The notes beneath the pieces are model-generated. The model did not search any database and was not told the origin of the DNA. It saw nothing but the letters and a program-made list of their open reading frames with translations. 64,000 nucleotides of DNA from Candidatus Saccharimonadota bacterium (lineage in GTDB: Bacteria; Patescibacteriota; Saccharimonadia; Saccharimonadales; Saccharimonadaceae). The DNA lies in NCBI GenBank assembly GCA_017510425.1, contig JAFWNJ010000014.1, forward strand, positions 37,304-101,303. Direction: 5' to 3'. Numbering within the stretch: position 1 is the first letter of the stretch; each line of letters begins with the position of its first letter. Position numbers and translations under genes: made by a program. Of the stretch, positions 52,471-62,111 are shown piece after piece.

Positions 52471-53815
52471 ATGAAAGACGATATTAAGCTTAAACGCAAA
52501 AAACGATGAACTACTAAAATGGAAAAAATCTCGGGACGGAGCGACGGCAATACTAATAGAAGGCGCACGCCGTGTAGGTAAGAGTACTATTGCAAAAGAA
52601 TTCGCTGAGAATGAATACGATAGCTATTGCCTGATAGATTTCAATGAAGCACCGCAAATGATTAAGGATCTATTCGTAAACGAGCGAGACGATCTCAACA
52701 CTATTTTTAATACAATAGAGATCTATTATAAGGTGAAGCTCATCTCTAGGAAATCTGTCATCATTTTTGATGAGGTGCAGCTCTGGCCACCGGCCAGGTC
52801 GCTTATAAAATACCTAGTTGCAGATGGCCGGTATGATTATATCGAGACCGGGTCGCTCATTAGTCTCAAGAAAAACGTGCAAGATATCGTCATTCCGTCC
52901 GAAGAAGAGCGGATCAATATGTATCCTATGGATTTCGAGGAATTCCTCTGGGCGACTGGCGATATTACGACGATGCCATTCATCAGAGAGAAATATGAGA
53001 AACACGAAACCGTTGGACCGTTGCACCGTGAGATCATGAAGCGGTTTAGGAAATATGTACTTGTAGGTGGGATGCCTCAAGCCGTGCTAGCGTATCTAGA
53101 TAATGAAGATTTTGAAAAGGCTGATGCTGCCAAAAAAGCGATATTGAAGCTATATCGAGAGGATATACATAAATACGCAGATGATGATAAGGTTGTCGCA
53201 ATCTTTGATGGTATCCCGGGTCAGCTTAGTACTCAGGGTAAGCGGTATAAGCTATCGTCAATTTCCGAGACGGCGAGAAACCGCGATTATAGAACGGCAT
53301 TTAATTGGCTAAAGGAATCCATGATAGTAAATCTTTGTTATAATACGACTGACCCTAGCATAGGAATGGCCCTGACCGAGGATGCGAATAGCTTCAAATG
53401 CTTCCTAGGTGATACCGGCCTACTAGTAACGCAGGTTTTTGAGAATAAGCCCTACCTTGATAATGATATTTATCGCGATATTTTGCTAGACAAATTGAAT
53501 GTCAATGAAGGTATGATTATGGAAAACTATGTATCGCAGGCACTTAGCGGCAATGATTACAGACCGTATTATTATTCGTGTACAGATGCCGAGCAGCCCA
53601 AGAATACTATGGAAGTGGATTTTCTTATTTCCATAGACAATAAACTCAATCCGATCGAGGTAAAGTCCGGTGATTATACGAAGCACTCCTCGATCGACAA
53701 ATTTAAGCAAAAATACGGGAAAAAGGTAGGCGAGAGATACGTCCTGCACACCAAGGACGTGAAGGTGGACGGGGATTTGATATATTTGCCACTATATATG
53801 GCTGGGCTACTGTAA
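52471..53815 (+). pseudogene. DUF4143-type AAA ATPase with a +1 frameshift in an A6 run
   Basis: AAGGAGGT precedes ATG 52471. This frame stops at 52507 (MKDDIKLKRKKR). Removing one A from the run 52498-52503 joins it to a frame reading NDELLKWKKSRDG, Walker A EGARRVGKST, LIDFNEAPQ, IFDEVQLWP, and the DUF4143 end (GDTGLLVTQ, EVDFLISIDNKLNPIEVKSG) up to 53815. Without that, the first ATG (52658) lies past Walker A. Either a pseudogene, transcriptional slippage at A6, or a sequencing error. Confidence 0.75.
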
Positions 53816-53870
53816 AGAAGCCTCCTGCCCTTGAGGTATCTATCTGCAAAACTCCCCATGACCATGAAAT

Positions 53871-53932
53871 TACCTACCACTGACGGTTGGACTGTAACCG
53901 ACGGTAAGCTAGTCCTTCCAGCCTCTGCTACA
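53871..53932 (+). repeat. 62-bp orphan copy of a paralogue A segment
   Basis: Matches 51602-51663 (TACCTACCACTGACGGTTGG and following) with two mismatches; no surrounding similarity. Lies between the ATPase and typA ends: remnant of a deleted fourth paralogue. Confidence 0.8.
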
Positions 53933-53940
53933 TTTAGCTC

Positions 53941-55863
53941 TCAAACTAAGTTCCGATTCTCCCGCTTCCTTTTTATCGGGTCGAGCTGTCTTTTGCGCAG
54001 GCGCAGAGATTTAGGTGTCACTTCCAGCAGTTCATCATCTAATAAGAAATCCAAACACTGTTCCAGCGATAACTGTGTGTATGGAGTCAGCTGAATCGCG
54101 CCATCCGATGCATGGGTTCGCATATTGGTGAGCTGCTTTTCGCGACAGATATTGATGTCGAGATCGTCCTTCTTGTTCGAAAGCCCCACAATCATACCCT
54201 GATACACTGGCACCTGTGGCGGAATATATAAAATCCCTCGTGCCTGTGCAGCATCCAAAGCATACGCCGTCGATACCCCCGATTCAAACGAAACCAACGC
54301 CCCATTGCGCTCGGGCTTATATTTCCCTTCCACCGGGCGATATCCGGCCGCAATCGAAGACATAATCACCGTGCCTTTCGTCGCAGTGAGTAAATTATTC
54401 CTAAGTCCAATAAGAGCTGCCGTAGAAATCTCATAAACAAACCTCGTAGCTCCCGCGGCGGTAAGTTCTTGGGACTTCAGCTCTGCCTTACGCACGCCAA
54501 GCTCTTGTGATACTGCCCCCACGAATTCCGGCTCCACCTCCACCGTCAAAGATTCAATCGGCTCGCATTTTACCCCGTCAATCTCGCGGTAGACCACTTC
54601 CGGTCGTCCAACTTCCATCTCGTAGCCTTCGCGCCGCATGGTCTCAATCAGGACAGACAAATGTAGCTCACCCCGCCCCGACACTTTATACCCGAGTCCG
54701 TCAGGCTGGATCTTCAAAGCGATATTGGTTTCCAGCTCCCGTGTCAACCGCTCCGCAATTTGTCGTGAAGTCGTAAATTCGCCTTCACGCCCCTTTAGTG
54801 GTGAAGTGTTTGGCCCGATGTAGATCGATAAAGTCGGTGCTTCCAGTTCAATTCCAGGTAGAGCCTCTGGATTATCGCCGGTCGCAATCGTGTCACCGAT
54901 ATTTGCTTCTGATACTCCAGTAATCGCCACGATATCCCCCGCAATCGCTTCCGGAACCTCTTCCTTGGAAAGCCCGCGATAGGAGAAAAGGCAGTCAATC
55001 TTACCCTTCTGTTTCGCGACCATGCTTCCACTCGGGCACCGGTCGCCCGGCCCGTCGTTACGGGCGGGCTCCCTTTCGTTCGCTCCCGTCGTCGCGAAAG
55101 ATCCCTCGTCGGAAGCGTTGTTCGCTCTCAAAATGGTAACACTCTGTCCTTTCTTAAGCTTACCACTAAAAATCTTTCCAATGCAGTACTTCCCCAGGTA
55201 ATTATCTCCAGCCAGGGCGGCGACTAGCAGCTGCGCCGACTCTGCATCCGGATTTACCGAAGGTGCAGGAATATCATTAATGATTGATTCGAAAATCACA
55301 TGTAGGTCATCATCCAGCTCGGTCGTCTTGCCAGCTCGGCCTTCCCGCGCAATCGCATAATAAACTGGGTAGAAAAGTTGTAATTCGTCGGTGGCAAGCT
55401 CCAGGAACAGACTCTCAATCTCGCTTAGCACTTCATTCACCCGAGCTGCCGGCTTGTCAATCTTATTAATCACAACCACTGGCCTCAGCCCGAGGTTAAG
55501 TGCTTTCGATAGCACGAACTTCGTCTGCGGCATGGGGCCTTCCTGAGCATCCACGATCAGCAGTACGCCATCCGCCATATTCAGAGTTCGCTCCACCTCG
55601 CCTGAGAAATCCGCATGTCCCGGCGTGTCGATGATGTTAATCTTATAGCCATCATAATAAACGCAGGTCTGCTTCGCCGTAATCGTAATACCCCGCTCAT
55701 GCTCCTGGTCGCCAGAATCCATAATCAGGGTCTGCGACATCTCCGCCTGGTTATCACGAAAAGTATGCGATTGCTTCAAAAGCCCATCGACCAGAGTAGT
55801 CTTCCCATGGTCGACATGCGCAATAATCGCTACATTTCGTATCTTATCTTTGCTTAAAGTCAT
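53941..55863 (-). CDS. typA: Translational GTPase TypA/BipA with palindromic insertion
   Basis: 640 aa from MTLSKDKIRNVAIIAHVDHG (TAGAAT 7 nt upstream). G1 AHVDHGKTTL, G3 DTPGHADFSGEVER, G4 VVINKIDKP, C-terminal RGELHLSVLIETMRREGYE. An insertion of ~35 aa (ASDEGSFATTGANEREPARN onward) lies in domain II after GQSVTIL. Ribosome-associated stress GTPase. Confidence 0.93.
   Translation of the reverse strand: MTLSKDKIRNVAIIAHVDHGKTTLVDGLLKQSHTFRDNQAEMSQTLIMDSGDQEHERGITITAKQTCVYYDGYKINIIDTPGHADFSGEVERTLNMADGVLLIVDAQEGPMPQTKFVLSKALNLGLRPVVVINKIDKPAARVNEVLSEIESLFLELATDELQLFYPVYYAIAREGRAGKTTELDDDLHVIFESIINDIPAPSVNPDAESAQLLVAALAGDNYLGKYCIGKIFSGKLKKGQSVTILRANNASDEGSFATTGANEREPARNDGPGDRCPSGSMVAKQKGKIDCLFSYRGLSKEEVPEAIAGDIVAITGVSEANIGDTIATGDNPEALPGIELEAPTLSIYIGPNTSPLKGREGEFTTSRQIAERLTRELETNIALKIQPDGLGYKVSGRGELHLSVLIETMRREGYEMEVGRPEVVYREIDGVKCEPIESLTVEVEPEFVGAVSQELGVRKAELKSQELTAAGATRFVYEISTAALIGLRNNLLTATKGTVIMSSIAAGYRPVEGKYKPERNGALVSFESGVSTAYALDAAQARGILYIPPQVPVYQGMIVGLSNKKDDLDINICREKQLTNMRTHASDGAIQLTPYTQLSLEQCLDFLLDDELLEVTPKSLRLRKRQLDPIKRKRENRNLV
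55023..55117. repeat. Palindromic element 7, in frame in typA
   Basis: Short arms TGCTTCCACTCGGG / CGCTTCCGACGAGGG (reverse complement); core CGCGACGACGGGAGCGAAC and CCCGTAACGACGGG as in obgE elements. Confidence 0.75.
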
Positions 55864-55920
55864 AAGAGAGATTCTATCATAATTTGCAAAATATATCAAT
55901 ATGTGATATAATATAAATAT

Positions 55921-56124
55921 ATGGCTAATCGAAATAAACACTTGAACCCTAATCAGAAATACGAACCTAAGCGCTGCTGGGTCGGTGACACGCATAAGAT
56001 TTGCTACGCCACCGAAGAAGAGGCCGAGCTGGCCGCTCTCGTCGCCGCATATGATCATGATTCACCCGAACTCACAGTCTATAAATGTGAGTACGGCGAC
56101 CACTGGCATTTAAGTTCGAAATAG
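55921..56124 (+). CDS. Small conserved protein
   Basis: 67 aa: KRCWVGDTHKICYATEEEAE, then VYKCEYGDHWHLSS, a pattern seen with CxxGxxHW in phage/TM7 small zinc-like proteins. TATAAT ends 8 nt before ATG; divergent from typA. Function unknown. Confidence 0.65.
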   Translation: MANRNKHLNPNQKYEPKRCWVGDTHKICYATEEEAELAALVAAYDHDSPELTVYKCEYGDHWHLSSK

Positions 56125-56241
56125 AGTTTATAAGATTTCTAGTAATGAAAAAATGCATTTTGTTTGTTCTTCAAATGAGCATTCAGTATGAGAAAAACTC
56201 ATCTGATTGTCTGACGGAACAACCTAATGCGTTACTAGTTT

Positions 56242-58677
56242 TTAAGTAGTATCAAAAACGACTGAAGGAAGATTGATGGCCGAATTGATAACTGGCCGAG
56301 CTACACAACGAATAGAACCACCATCTGAACGATATAATATGGATGATGGATGTGAACTGGAGTCCGAAATGGAATAGTTTGCATTTGCCCCTATTTCGCC
56401 ATATGTAGCTTTTGTCCAATACCAGCCATCACTTCCAATGTTAATTGGTGTAAAGGCAGAATAGTATCCACTAGGCACCAAATAAAATGGATTTTTCCAT
56501 AATGCTCCACCACTATTTAATCTCTGGCTGTTACCATCTAACTCATAAGGGTACTGTAAGAAGTTGTACCTTTGCCACAATGAATAGAATGTGTCTTCTC
56601 CTTCCCCAGGTAAAGGCAGAGTCCAACCGGCCGGACAAATTGATTGGTCGACTAACCTCCATTCCCAACTAGTTTCAGCATTTGAAGCCGCGGTTGCCGC
56701 AGGCCAGTTATAATAATTACCTATATGATACTGTGGTATGCCAGTGGTGGTGGTATAGTCGGGTGTAGGGTTGATCGATTGGTCGCAAATGAGCACATTA
56801 TTACTGTGGTAACAGCTTTCCATGTAATTAAGCCAGTTATTTTTGTCACTTTCCGCACCGTTCCAATAAAGATTGCCCGGATCATAGGATACTGGATATG
56901 TAAACGATGAGTTCCAATTCCCGACATGGTCGACGGTTGCAGAATAGGTGGAGTTGTGTGGGATCCAAGATGCTGTGCTATATTGTTTCGTCGCGGCATC
57001 GTAGCCAATATCGGTATCTTCATTGGTGTATGTCTTAGTAGAATCTAAGTCTAAATCTAGGTTCTGGGTCATCCAAATATTTCCGTCAGCTAATTTAGTA
57101 ATTGTATAGAATTTGTCGTCGCGTGAGTCTCTTAAGACATATTGAGTCCCACGATTCATGGAATTTAAGACCGAAGCTCTGGATTCATTAGTAAACGAGG
57201 CAAAATCTTGCATGCAACGCACTTGTGAGATATTGGTAGCATTTGGATTACAGCTATAATTGTATGCATAGAGATCTATAGTGGTTCCGAACAATGTATT
57301 TTCATTTTGCTCGACATAATCAATAATAGCCGACTCGTCCTCTAAAAAGGTAATTCTTCCATTATCATTAAAAAACCATTTATTATACCAGGTAGTTGTC
57401 TGCGCATAAGTCCCGTTTTGTGCTATAAGGCCGCAGGTTGTAGACATAATTCCAGTATTTTCGTGCTCTGCAGCATAAATTGGGTAGAGTCTGGTATAAA
57501 AACCGTAGTCATAACCAGATTGTGCTGCGCGGTAAGAATTAATGTAGATTGTCGCCGTATCGCCATTTAGAATATATTCTTCTGTACTGGACTCATTATT
57601 GAATGGTTGAATTTTATAGTATGTTTCAGGAGGATTATTCCAATCCCCATTCCAAGTACCTTCAATTATCCCTATGCCTGCTGTATCTGCAGTAACGGCA
57701 TAATCTACCACTACCTTGATTTTGTTAGCGCCAGTAAAAGTCTTGGTTTGAAAGATCAATTCGCTATCGGTATAGGAACCATCTTGTATGCCATTGGTTA
57801 GGTTTGAAGTCTCTACGATTTCCGGCACAATAGCAATGTACTCATCAGTTATGCAGCCATTGCCATAGATTACGTGATTGCTGGTTTCTCCTCCAGCAAA
57901 GGTTAAGCCATTACCGTAAAAATTTACACCAATCTGATCAGGATGTATTGGTGTATCTGCATTGGCTGGATGAACGAGAGTGTAAATGACTTGCCCAGTA
58001 TAGGTATCAGCTTTTTGAGTCTTGCTAATGTAGGCAGCATAGGTAGAGGCAATCTTAGTTCCACCAGTATTTGCCGTCATATCAGTAGAAGAAATCTTGT
58101 GAGCGACTTTAACGTATTCATTTGGTACTACATGGTAGTCTGAGAAGGAGGCACTGGTGGCTCCTGATTCTGCTTCACTTGGAAGTGATACATTAGGAGC
58201 AGAGTCTATCACGAAGGCATTAGTGCCAGTCGTATCGCCAGAATCTTGTGTAATGGTTAGTTTCATCGCCCAGTTAGATACGTCTGGATTTCCTGCCGAT
58301 GTGGCTAATCCTGATTCTATAGCGGCATTATCACTGGCAGATGTCCCGACTAACTTATTACTATTAGTCCCACCTATCTCATCTCCTGTATATCCTGCGG
58401 CGTAGATGGAGAAGCCTGCATTATCGTTACAGAACACATGCATAGTAGTAGTACCGATATTAGGAGTATAGGTACCATTATTAATATTGGCATTATGGGA
58501 ATCCTGCCCAGTACCAGACATAGTACAGGACATAGGGACAGTGATGTTGATTTCGTCTACTGTATCATCAGCGTAAGAAGAATCAGAAATCAAGACCAAT
58601 CCACTGAGTATAGTAATAATTATTAACATTCCGGCAATTATCGGTACTGTGTTACTTCTCTTTTGTACAATCATCAC
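56242..58677 (-). CDS. Secreted Fib_succ_major-domain surface protein (paralogue B)
   Basis: 811 aa, the largest paralogue. Signal peptide (IIAGMLIIITILSGLVLIS), shared N-domain (DEINITVPMSCTMSGTGQDS), a central ~200-aa extra region (HVIYGNGCITDEYIAI onward), then the C-domain (TQYVLRDSRDDKFYTITKLA, QSICPAGWTLPLPGEGED, ending IRCVARPV). Same orientation as paralogue C, opposite to A. Central region unassigned. Confidence 0.85.
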   Translation of the reverse strand: MMIVQKRSNTVPIIAGMLIIITILSGLVLISDSSYADDTVDEINITVPMSCTMSGTGQDSHNANINNGTYTPNIGTTTMHVFCNDNAGFSIYAAGYTGDEIGGTNSNKLVGTSASDNAAIESGLATSAGNPDVSNWAMKLTITQDSGDTTGTNAFVIDSAPNVSLPSEAESGATSASFSDYHVVPNEYVKVAHKISSTDMTANTGGTKIASTYAAYISKTQKADTYTGQVIYTLVHPANADTPIHPDQIGVNFYGNGLTFAGGETSNHVIYGNGCITDEYIAIVPEIVETSNLTNGIQDGSYTDSELIFQTKTFTGANKIKVVVDYAVTADTAGIGIIEGTWNGDWNNPPETYYKIQPFNNESSTEEYILNGDTATIYINSYRAAQSGYDYGFYTRLYPIYAAEHENTGIMSTTCGLIAQNGTYAQTTTWYNKWFFNDNGRITFLEDESAIIDYVEQNENTLFGTTIDLYAYNYSCNPNATNISQVRCMQDFASFTNESRASVLNSMNRGTQYVLRDSRDDKFYTITKLADGNIWMTQNLDLDLDSTKTYTNEDTDIGYDAATKQYSTASWIPHNSTYSATVDHVGNWNSSFTYPVSYDPGNLYWNGAESDKNNWLNYMESCYHSNNVLICDQSINPTPDYTTTTGIPQYHIGNYYNWPAATAASNAETSWEWRLVDQSICPAGWTLPLPGEGEDTFYSLWQRYNFLQYPYELDGNSQRLNSGGALWKNPFYLVPSGYYSAFTPINIGSDGWYWTKATYGEIGANANYSISDSSSHPSSILYRSDGGSIRCVARPVINSAINLPSVVFDTT

Positions 58678-58739
58678 ATAATCATTGTAGCATAACCATT
58701 AATATAATTCTAGTTTACGTACAGACAAATCGACAACAA

Positions 58740-58766
58740 AAAATAGCCCCGAAGGGCTATTTTTAA
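58740..58766. terminator. Bidirectional terminator between paralogues B and C
   Basis: AAAAATAGCCC CGAA GGGCTATTTTT; perfect stem with poly-A/T on both sides. Confidence 0.8.
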
Positions 58767-58962
58767 AGACCTATTGTATACAATGAAGTATCTTTAGAAT
58801 CTTGTTATTTTTAGTTCATCAGAGTATGCTCCCGACATCAAGAATCGCATATGAATAATACAATTTCAACCAATTAACCAGCTTAAGCCCAGATTAATAG
58901 TATTGTCACAAAAAATATTAATTCGAATCTTTTAAGGGGACGGTTCAGTACAGTTCAAAATC

Positions 58963-60666
58963 CTAACGGAGTATACAACGCACTAGATAGCCGCTGATCC
59001 TGCTGTCGTTATCGGCCGGATAGGCACCGCCACCCACGTCGAAGTACGCGCTGTGAGCATAGCTAACATCGTAGGCGACGGACGACCAGAAGTTGCCGTT
59101 GCCCCCGATAATGCCGAGGTTACCGCTGAAGCCGCCGGCGGGAGCGAAGTAGAGCGGAGCTGACCAGACAGTAGAAATATCACTAAATCCATAGTTGTTA
59201 TTATCCCAACCGTATTCAGTCCAGAGATTAGCAAAATCTCCTTCTGATTGATCTGTATTATTATTGTAATTTGCATACGGTAATGTCCAACCAGCCGGGC
59301 AGATGGATTGATGAGTCTCAGGATTGATAAGAGGAGTATCCGGATCTTCATCATCATACCCATATACGCTAGCATCATTAGAAGCGATAGCAGCTGACCA
59401 GTTGTAGTAGTTACCTAAGTGATATTGTGCCGTACCTGTAGAGCTCGTGTAGGTAGAAAGCGGATTCAGCGATTCGTTACACGATGGAGTACTGGTAGAA
59501 TAGTCACATGAACTTAAATATGCAAACCAATCCGAAGAGGCACTAGTCGTAGTATTCCAATATAGGTCTCCTGGGTCATAGGATTCTGGGGTGTTGTTTT
59601 GTTCGCAGTAACCATCTTGAGAGTTCCACGTTCCTCCTTGGCACCAGGCATGAATGTTATTAGCGGATGTTTCGTAAGTAGAGCGAATCGGAGACCAACT
59701 GGCTGTGTCGTAAGTATTAGTACTTGTATTCCAACCTAGGTCAGTATCTTCATTAGTATAAGTCCTGCTCGAATCCAAATCTAAGTCCAAGTTCTGTGTC
59801 ATCCAGATGTTTCCATCGGCCAGCTTAGACACCGTATAAGCCTTACCATCACGCTTATCCTTTAAAGTATACTGCTGCTCGTTAGTCATGGAAGTCAAAA
59901 TGGCCGATTTATTGGTAGATGAAATATCCTGCATACACTTAATATCGGTATTCGTATTGGTTCCAATCGTCGTCCCGGACGGATTGCATACTACCGGCGC
60001 CGGCGCTGTATATGGATGTACCAAAGTATACCTCACCTTACCGGTATAAGTCCCCGCAGACTGTGTCGCGGAAATCCAAGCGGCATAAGTCGTGGTGAAT
60101 GAAGATCCAATCGCGCTCTGCCCAGTAGCTGGCACCTCGGTATTGGAAACGAAAGAAGCCACCTTGGTCATCGTATCTGGCACCACATGATAAGCAGTAT
60201 AAGGCCCGTCGCTATCCTCATGTATAGTCGGCTCGTACAGTCCGCTCACCTTCGTCAGTTTCATCGCCCAATTCGAAATCGGACCCGAAGTCTGAGTCCC
60301 CGTGTCAAAATCAAGCGTAGCATCCGAATCGTGCTTCATTAGCGTATTCCCATATTCGTCATTGCTATATCCTATAGCATAAATCGCATAGCCGCCATTA
60401 TCATTGCAATAAGTATTAAACGTGGTCGTCCCAATCTCCGAATAGTAATTATTATTCATCGCCGTGGCAGTATGTTCCCCGCCGCTCGCAATCACGCCCT
60501 CCACCGAGCAGGATTCCTGTATCGTGATATTAATCTGGTCCACGGAAGTCGTATTATCATCTGCATAACAATTCCCCAAACCAAAAAACGTTGTAAAAAA
60601 TACAACAAGCCCAAAAACTTTCCAACTTTTATCCCATTTCTTGCAGTTAGATGATAACTTATACAT
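58963..60666 (-). CDS. Secreted Fib_succ_major-domain surface protein (paralogue C)
   Basis: 567 aa from ATG 60666, with GAGGT and TATAAT upstream. Signal peptide (VFGLVVFFTTFFGLGNCYAD), N-domain (DQINITIQESCSVEG, CNDNGGYAIYAIGYS), C-domain (KRDGKAYTVSKLADGNIWMT, HQSICPAGWTLPYANYNNN, DNDSRISGYLVRCILR). Same set as paralogues A and B, so a local expansion. Confidence 0.85.
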   Translation of the reverse strand: MYKLSSNCKKWDKSWKVFGLVVFFTTFFGLGNCYADDNTTSVDQINITIQESCSVEGVIASGGEHTATAMNNNYYSEIGTTTFNTYCNDNGGYAIYAIGYSNDEYGNTLMKHDSDATLDFDTGTQTSGPISNWAMKLTKVSGLYEPTIHEDSDGPYTAYHVVPDTMTKVASFVSNTEVPATGQSAIGSSFTTTYAAWISATQSAGTYTGKVRYTLVHPYTAPAPVVCNPSGTTIGTNTNTDIKCMQDISSTNKSAILTSMTNEQQYTLKDKRDGKAYTVSKLADGNIWMTQNLDLDLDSSRTYTNEDTDLGWNTSTNTYDTASWSPIRSTYETSANNIHAWCQGGTWNSQDGYCEQNNTPESYDPGDLYWNTTTSASSDWFAYLSSCDYSTSTPSCNESLNPLSTYTSSTGTAQYHLGNYYNWSAAIASNDASVYGYDDEDPDTPLINPETHQSICPAGWTLPYANYNNNTDQSEGDFANLWTEYGWDNNNYGFSDISTVWSAPLYFAPAGGFSGNLGIIGGNGNFWSSVAYDVSYAHSAYFDVGGGAYPADNDSRISGYLVRCILR

Positions 60667-60752
60667 TGGTACCTCGCTTATGCTAAATCTATTATAGCAC
60701 ATATTTTCAAAAATCAACCACATTTATTATATAATTTAAAAAAGGAGTAAAA

Positions 60753-61322
60753 ATGAATCAAAAACAGCATGAATGGGACGAATATTTTATGAAGATAGCA
60801 GAAGTTATCGGTGAGAGATCCAAAGATCCATCAACCAAGACAGGCTGCGTAATTGTTGACCAGAATAAACGCGTAGTATCTACTGGTTACAATGGCCTTG
60901 TCCAAGGCGCCGACGAATCTAAAATGACCTTATCTGAGCGCCCAATGAAATACTTATTTAGTGTCCATTCCGAAATGAATGCAATACTATTTGCCCACCA
61001 GGATTTGGCTGGTTGCACTATTTATAATCGGGTGGCGACCTGCGATAACTGCCTTAAACATTGTCTCCAAGCTGGTATTAAGCGTTTTGTTTACAAAGAG
61101 TTCCGTGTTCATTCGCATTCTACCACCCCGAAGAAATCGATGACTAATATTGATACCGACGAAGCGGTGGTCCGGCTGCTTGCCTCCATGCCGGAAGTTG
61201 AGACCCTAAATCTCACCAATGGCAAGACTTATATCGAGGATATCCTAGATTCCTACCCAGCTGATTCGCCTGAATATCAGCGCCTCATCAAGTGGGTCGA
61301 GCCAAAGTCCACCGTCGCTTAA
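60753..61322 (+). CDS. Deoxycytidylate (dCMP) deaminase
   Basis: 189 aa. Zn motifs HSEMNAILFA (HxE) and CDNCLKHC (CxxC), with TKTGCVIVDQNKRVVSTGYN. Makes dUMP for dTMP synthesis, with ung, tdk and tmk next to it giving a small pyrimidine cluster. AAGGAG ribosome site. Confidence 0.92.
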   Translation: MNQKQHEWDEYFMKIAEVIGERSKDPSTKTGCVIVDQNKRVVSTGYNGLVQGADESKMTLSERPMKYLFSVHSEMNAILFAHQDLAGCTIYNRVATCDNCLKHCLQAGIKRFVYKEFRVHSHSTTPKKSMTNIDTDEAVVRLLASMPEVETLNLTNGKTYIEDILDSYPADSPEYQRLIKWVEPKSTVA

Positions 61323-61381
61323 TACGCTACAGCTGTTGAATGTCGCTAAGCCCCAATTAGAACGATTGCTAGTACAGTCCC

Positions 61382-62029
61382 CTACCACTCAATCGGCTCT
61401 AGGCCATGGCGAACTAGGAACTCATTGCATTTCGAAAAAGGCCGACTGCCGAAAAACCCAGCATAAGCCGACAAAGGCGAAGGATGTGCCGATTCTAGAA
61501 CCAAATGCTTGGACGTATCAATCAAAGATTTCTTATTGCGCGCATCCCTCCCCCACAGAATAAACACCAGGTGTGGCCTCTTTTGGTTCAAATATTCAAT
61601 TGTAGCAGTAGTAAATATCTCCCAGCCTTTGCCAGCATGGGATTTTGGCTTGTGCGCCTCTACCGTCAGGACGGTATTAAGTAACAATACTCCTTGCTTT
61701 TGCCAATTCGCCAGGCTCCCACGCGGGTTGGCATGCTTACCAATATCGGAGTCAATCTCTTTGTAAATGTTGATTAAAGACGGCGGGACAGGCTGCGAAT
61801 CCGGCACCGAGAAAGCCAACCCCTCCGCCGCGCCCGGCGTGTGATATGGATCCTGACCCAGAATCACGACTTTCACCTCGTTCAAATCCGTCTTAAAAGC
61901 CCGGAACACCAATTCCTTTCGCGGGTAAATTGTCTTCGTCTCATATTCATGATGTAAAAACGCCGCCAATTCTTTAAAATACGGCTTATTAAATTCGCTA
62001 TTTAAAAACTCTTTCCAACTCTCGTGCAT
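61382..62029 (-). CDS. ung: Uracil-DNA glycosylase (Ung, family 1)
   Basis: 215 aa. VVILGQDPYHTPGAAEGLAF (GQDPYH), NPRGSLANWQKQGVLLLN, HPSPLSAYAGFFGSRPF. Removes uracil from DNA; its neighbour makes dUMP. TATAAT ends 6 nt before ATG, facing tdk with 82 bp between starts. Confidence 0.97.
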   Translation of the reverse strand: MHESWKEFLNSEFNKPYFKELAAFLHHEYETKTIYPRKELVFRAFKTDLNEVKVVILGQDPYHTPGAAEGLAFSVPDSQPVPPSLINIYKEIDSDIGKHANPRGSLANWQKQGVLLLNTVLTVEAHKPKSHAGKGWEIFTTATIEYLNQKRPHLVFILWGRDARNKKSLIDTSKHLVLESAHPSPLSAYAGFFGSRPFSKCNEFLVRHGLEPIEW

Positions 62030-62077
62030 ACATACATTATACTTGATTTTGCCATAAAAATATCCCAGATGTTTGTA

Positions 62078-62105
62078 TTGAGAAAAACAAAATATGAACT
62101 ATAAT
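62078..62105 (+). promoter_or_regulatory. Promoter of tdk, leaderless start
   Basis: TTGAGA, 16 bp, TATAAT, then 6 nt (GTAAAC) to ATG 62112. Confidence 0.75.
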
Positions 62106-62111
62106 GTAAAC

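Noticed and set aside
53831..54094. Plus-strand ORF over the paralogue fragment and typA end
   Set aside because: Half is the orphan repeat, half is antisense typA.
61336..61563. Plus-strand ORF over the 3' end of ung
   Set aside because: Antisense shadow of a well-conserved gene, no start signals.
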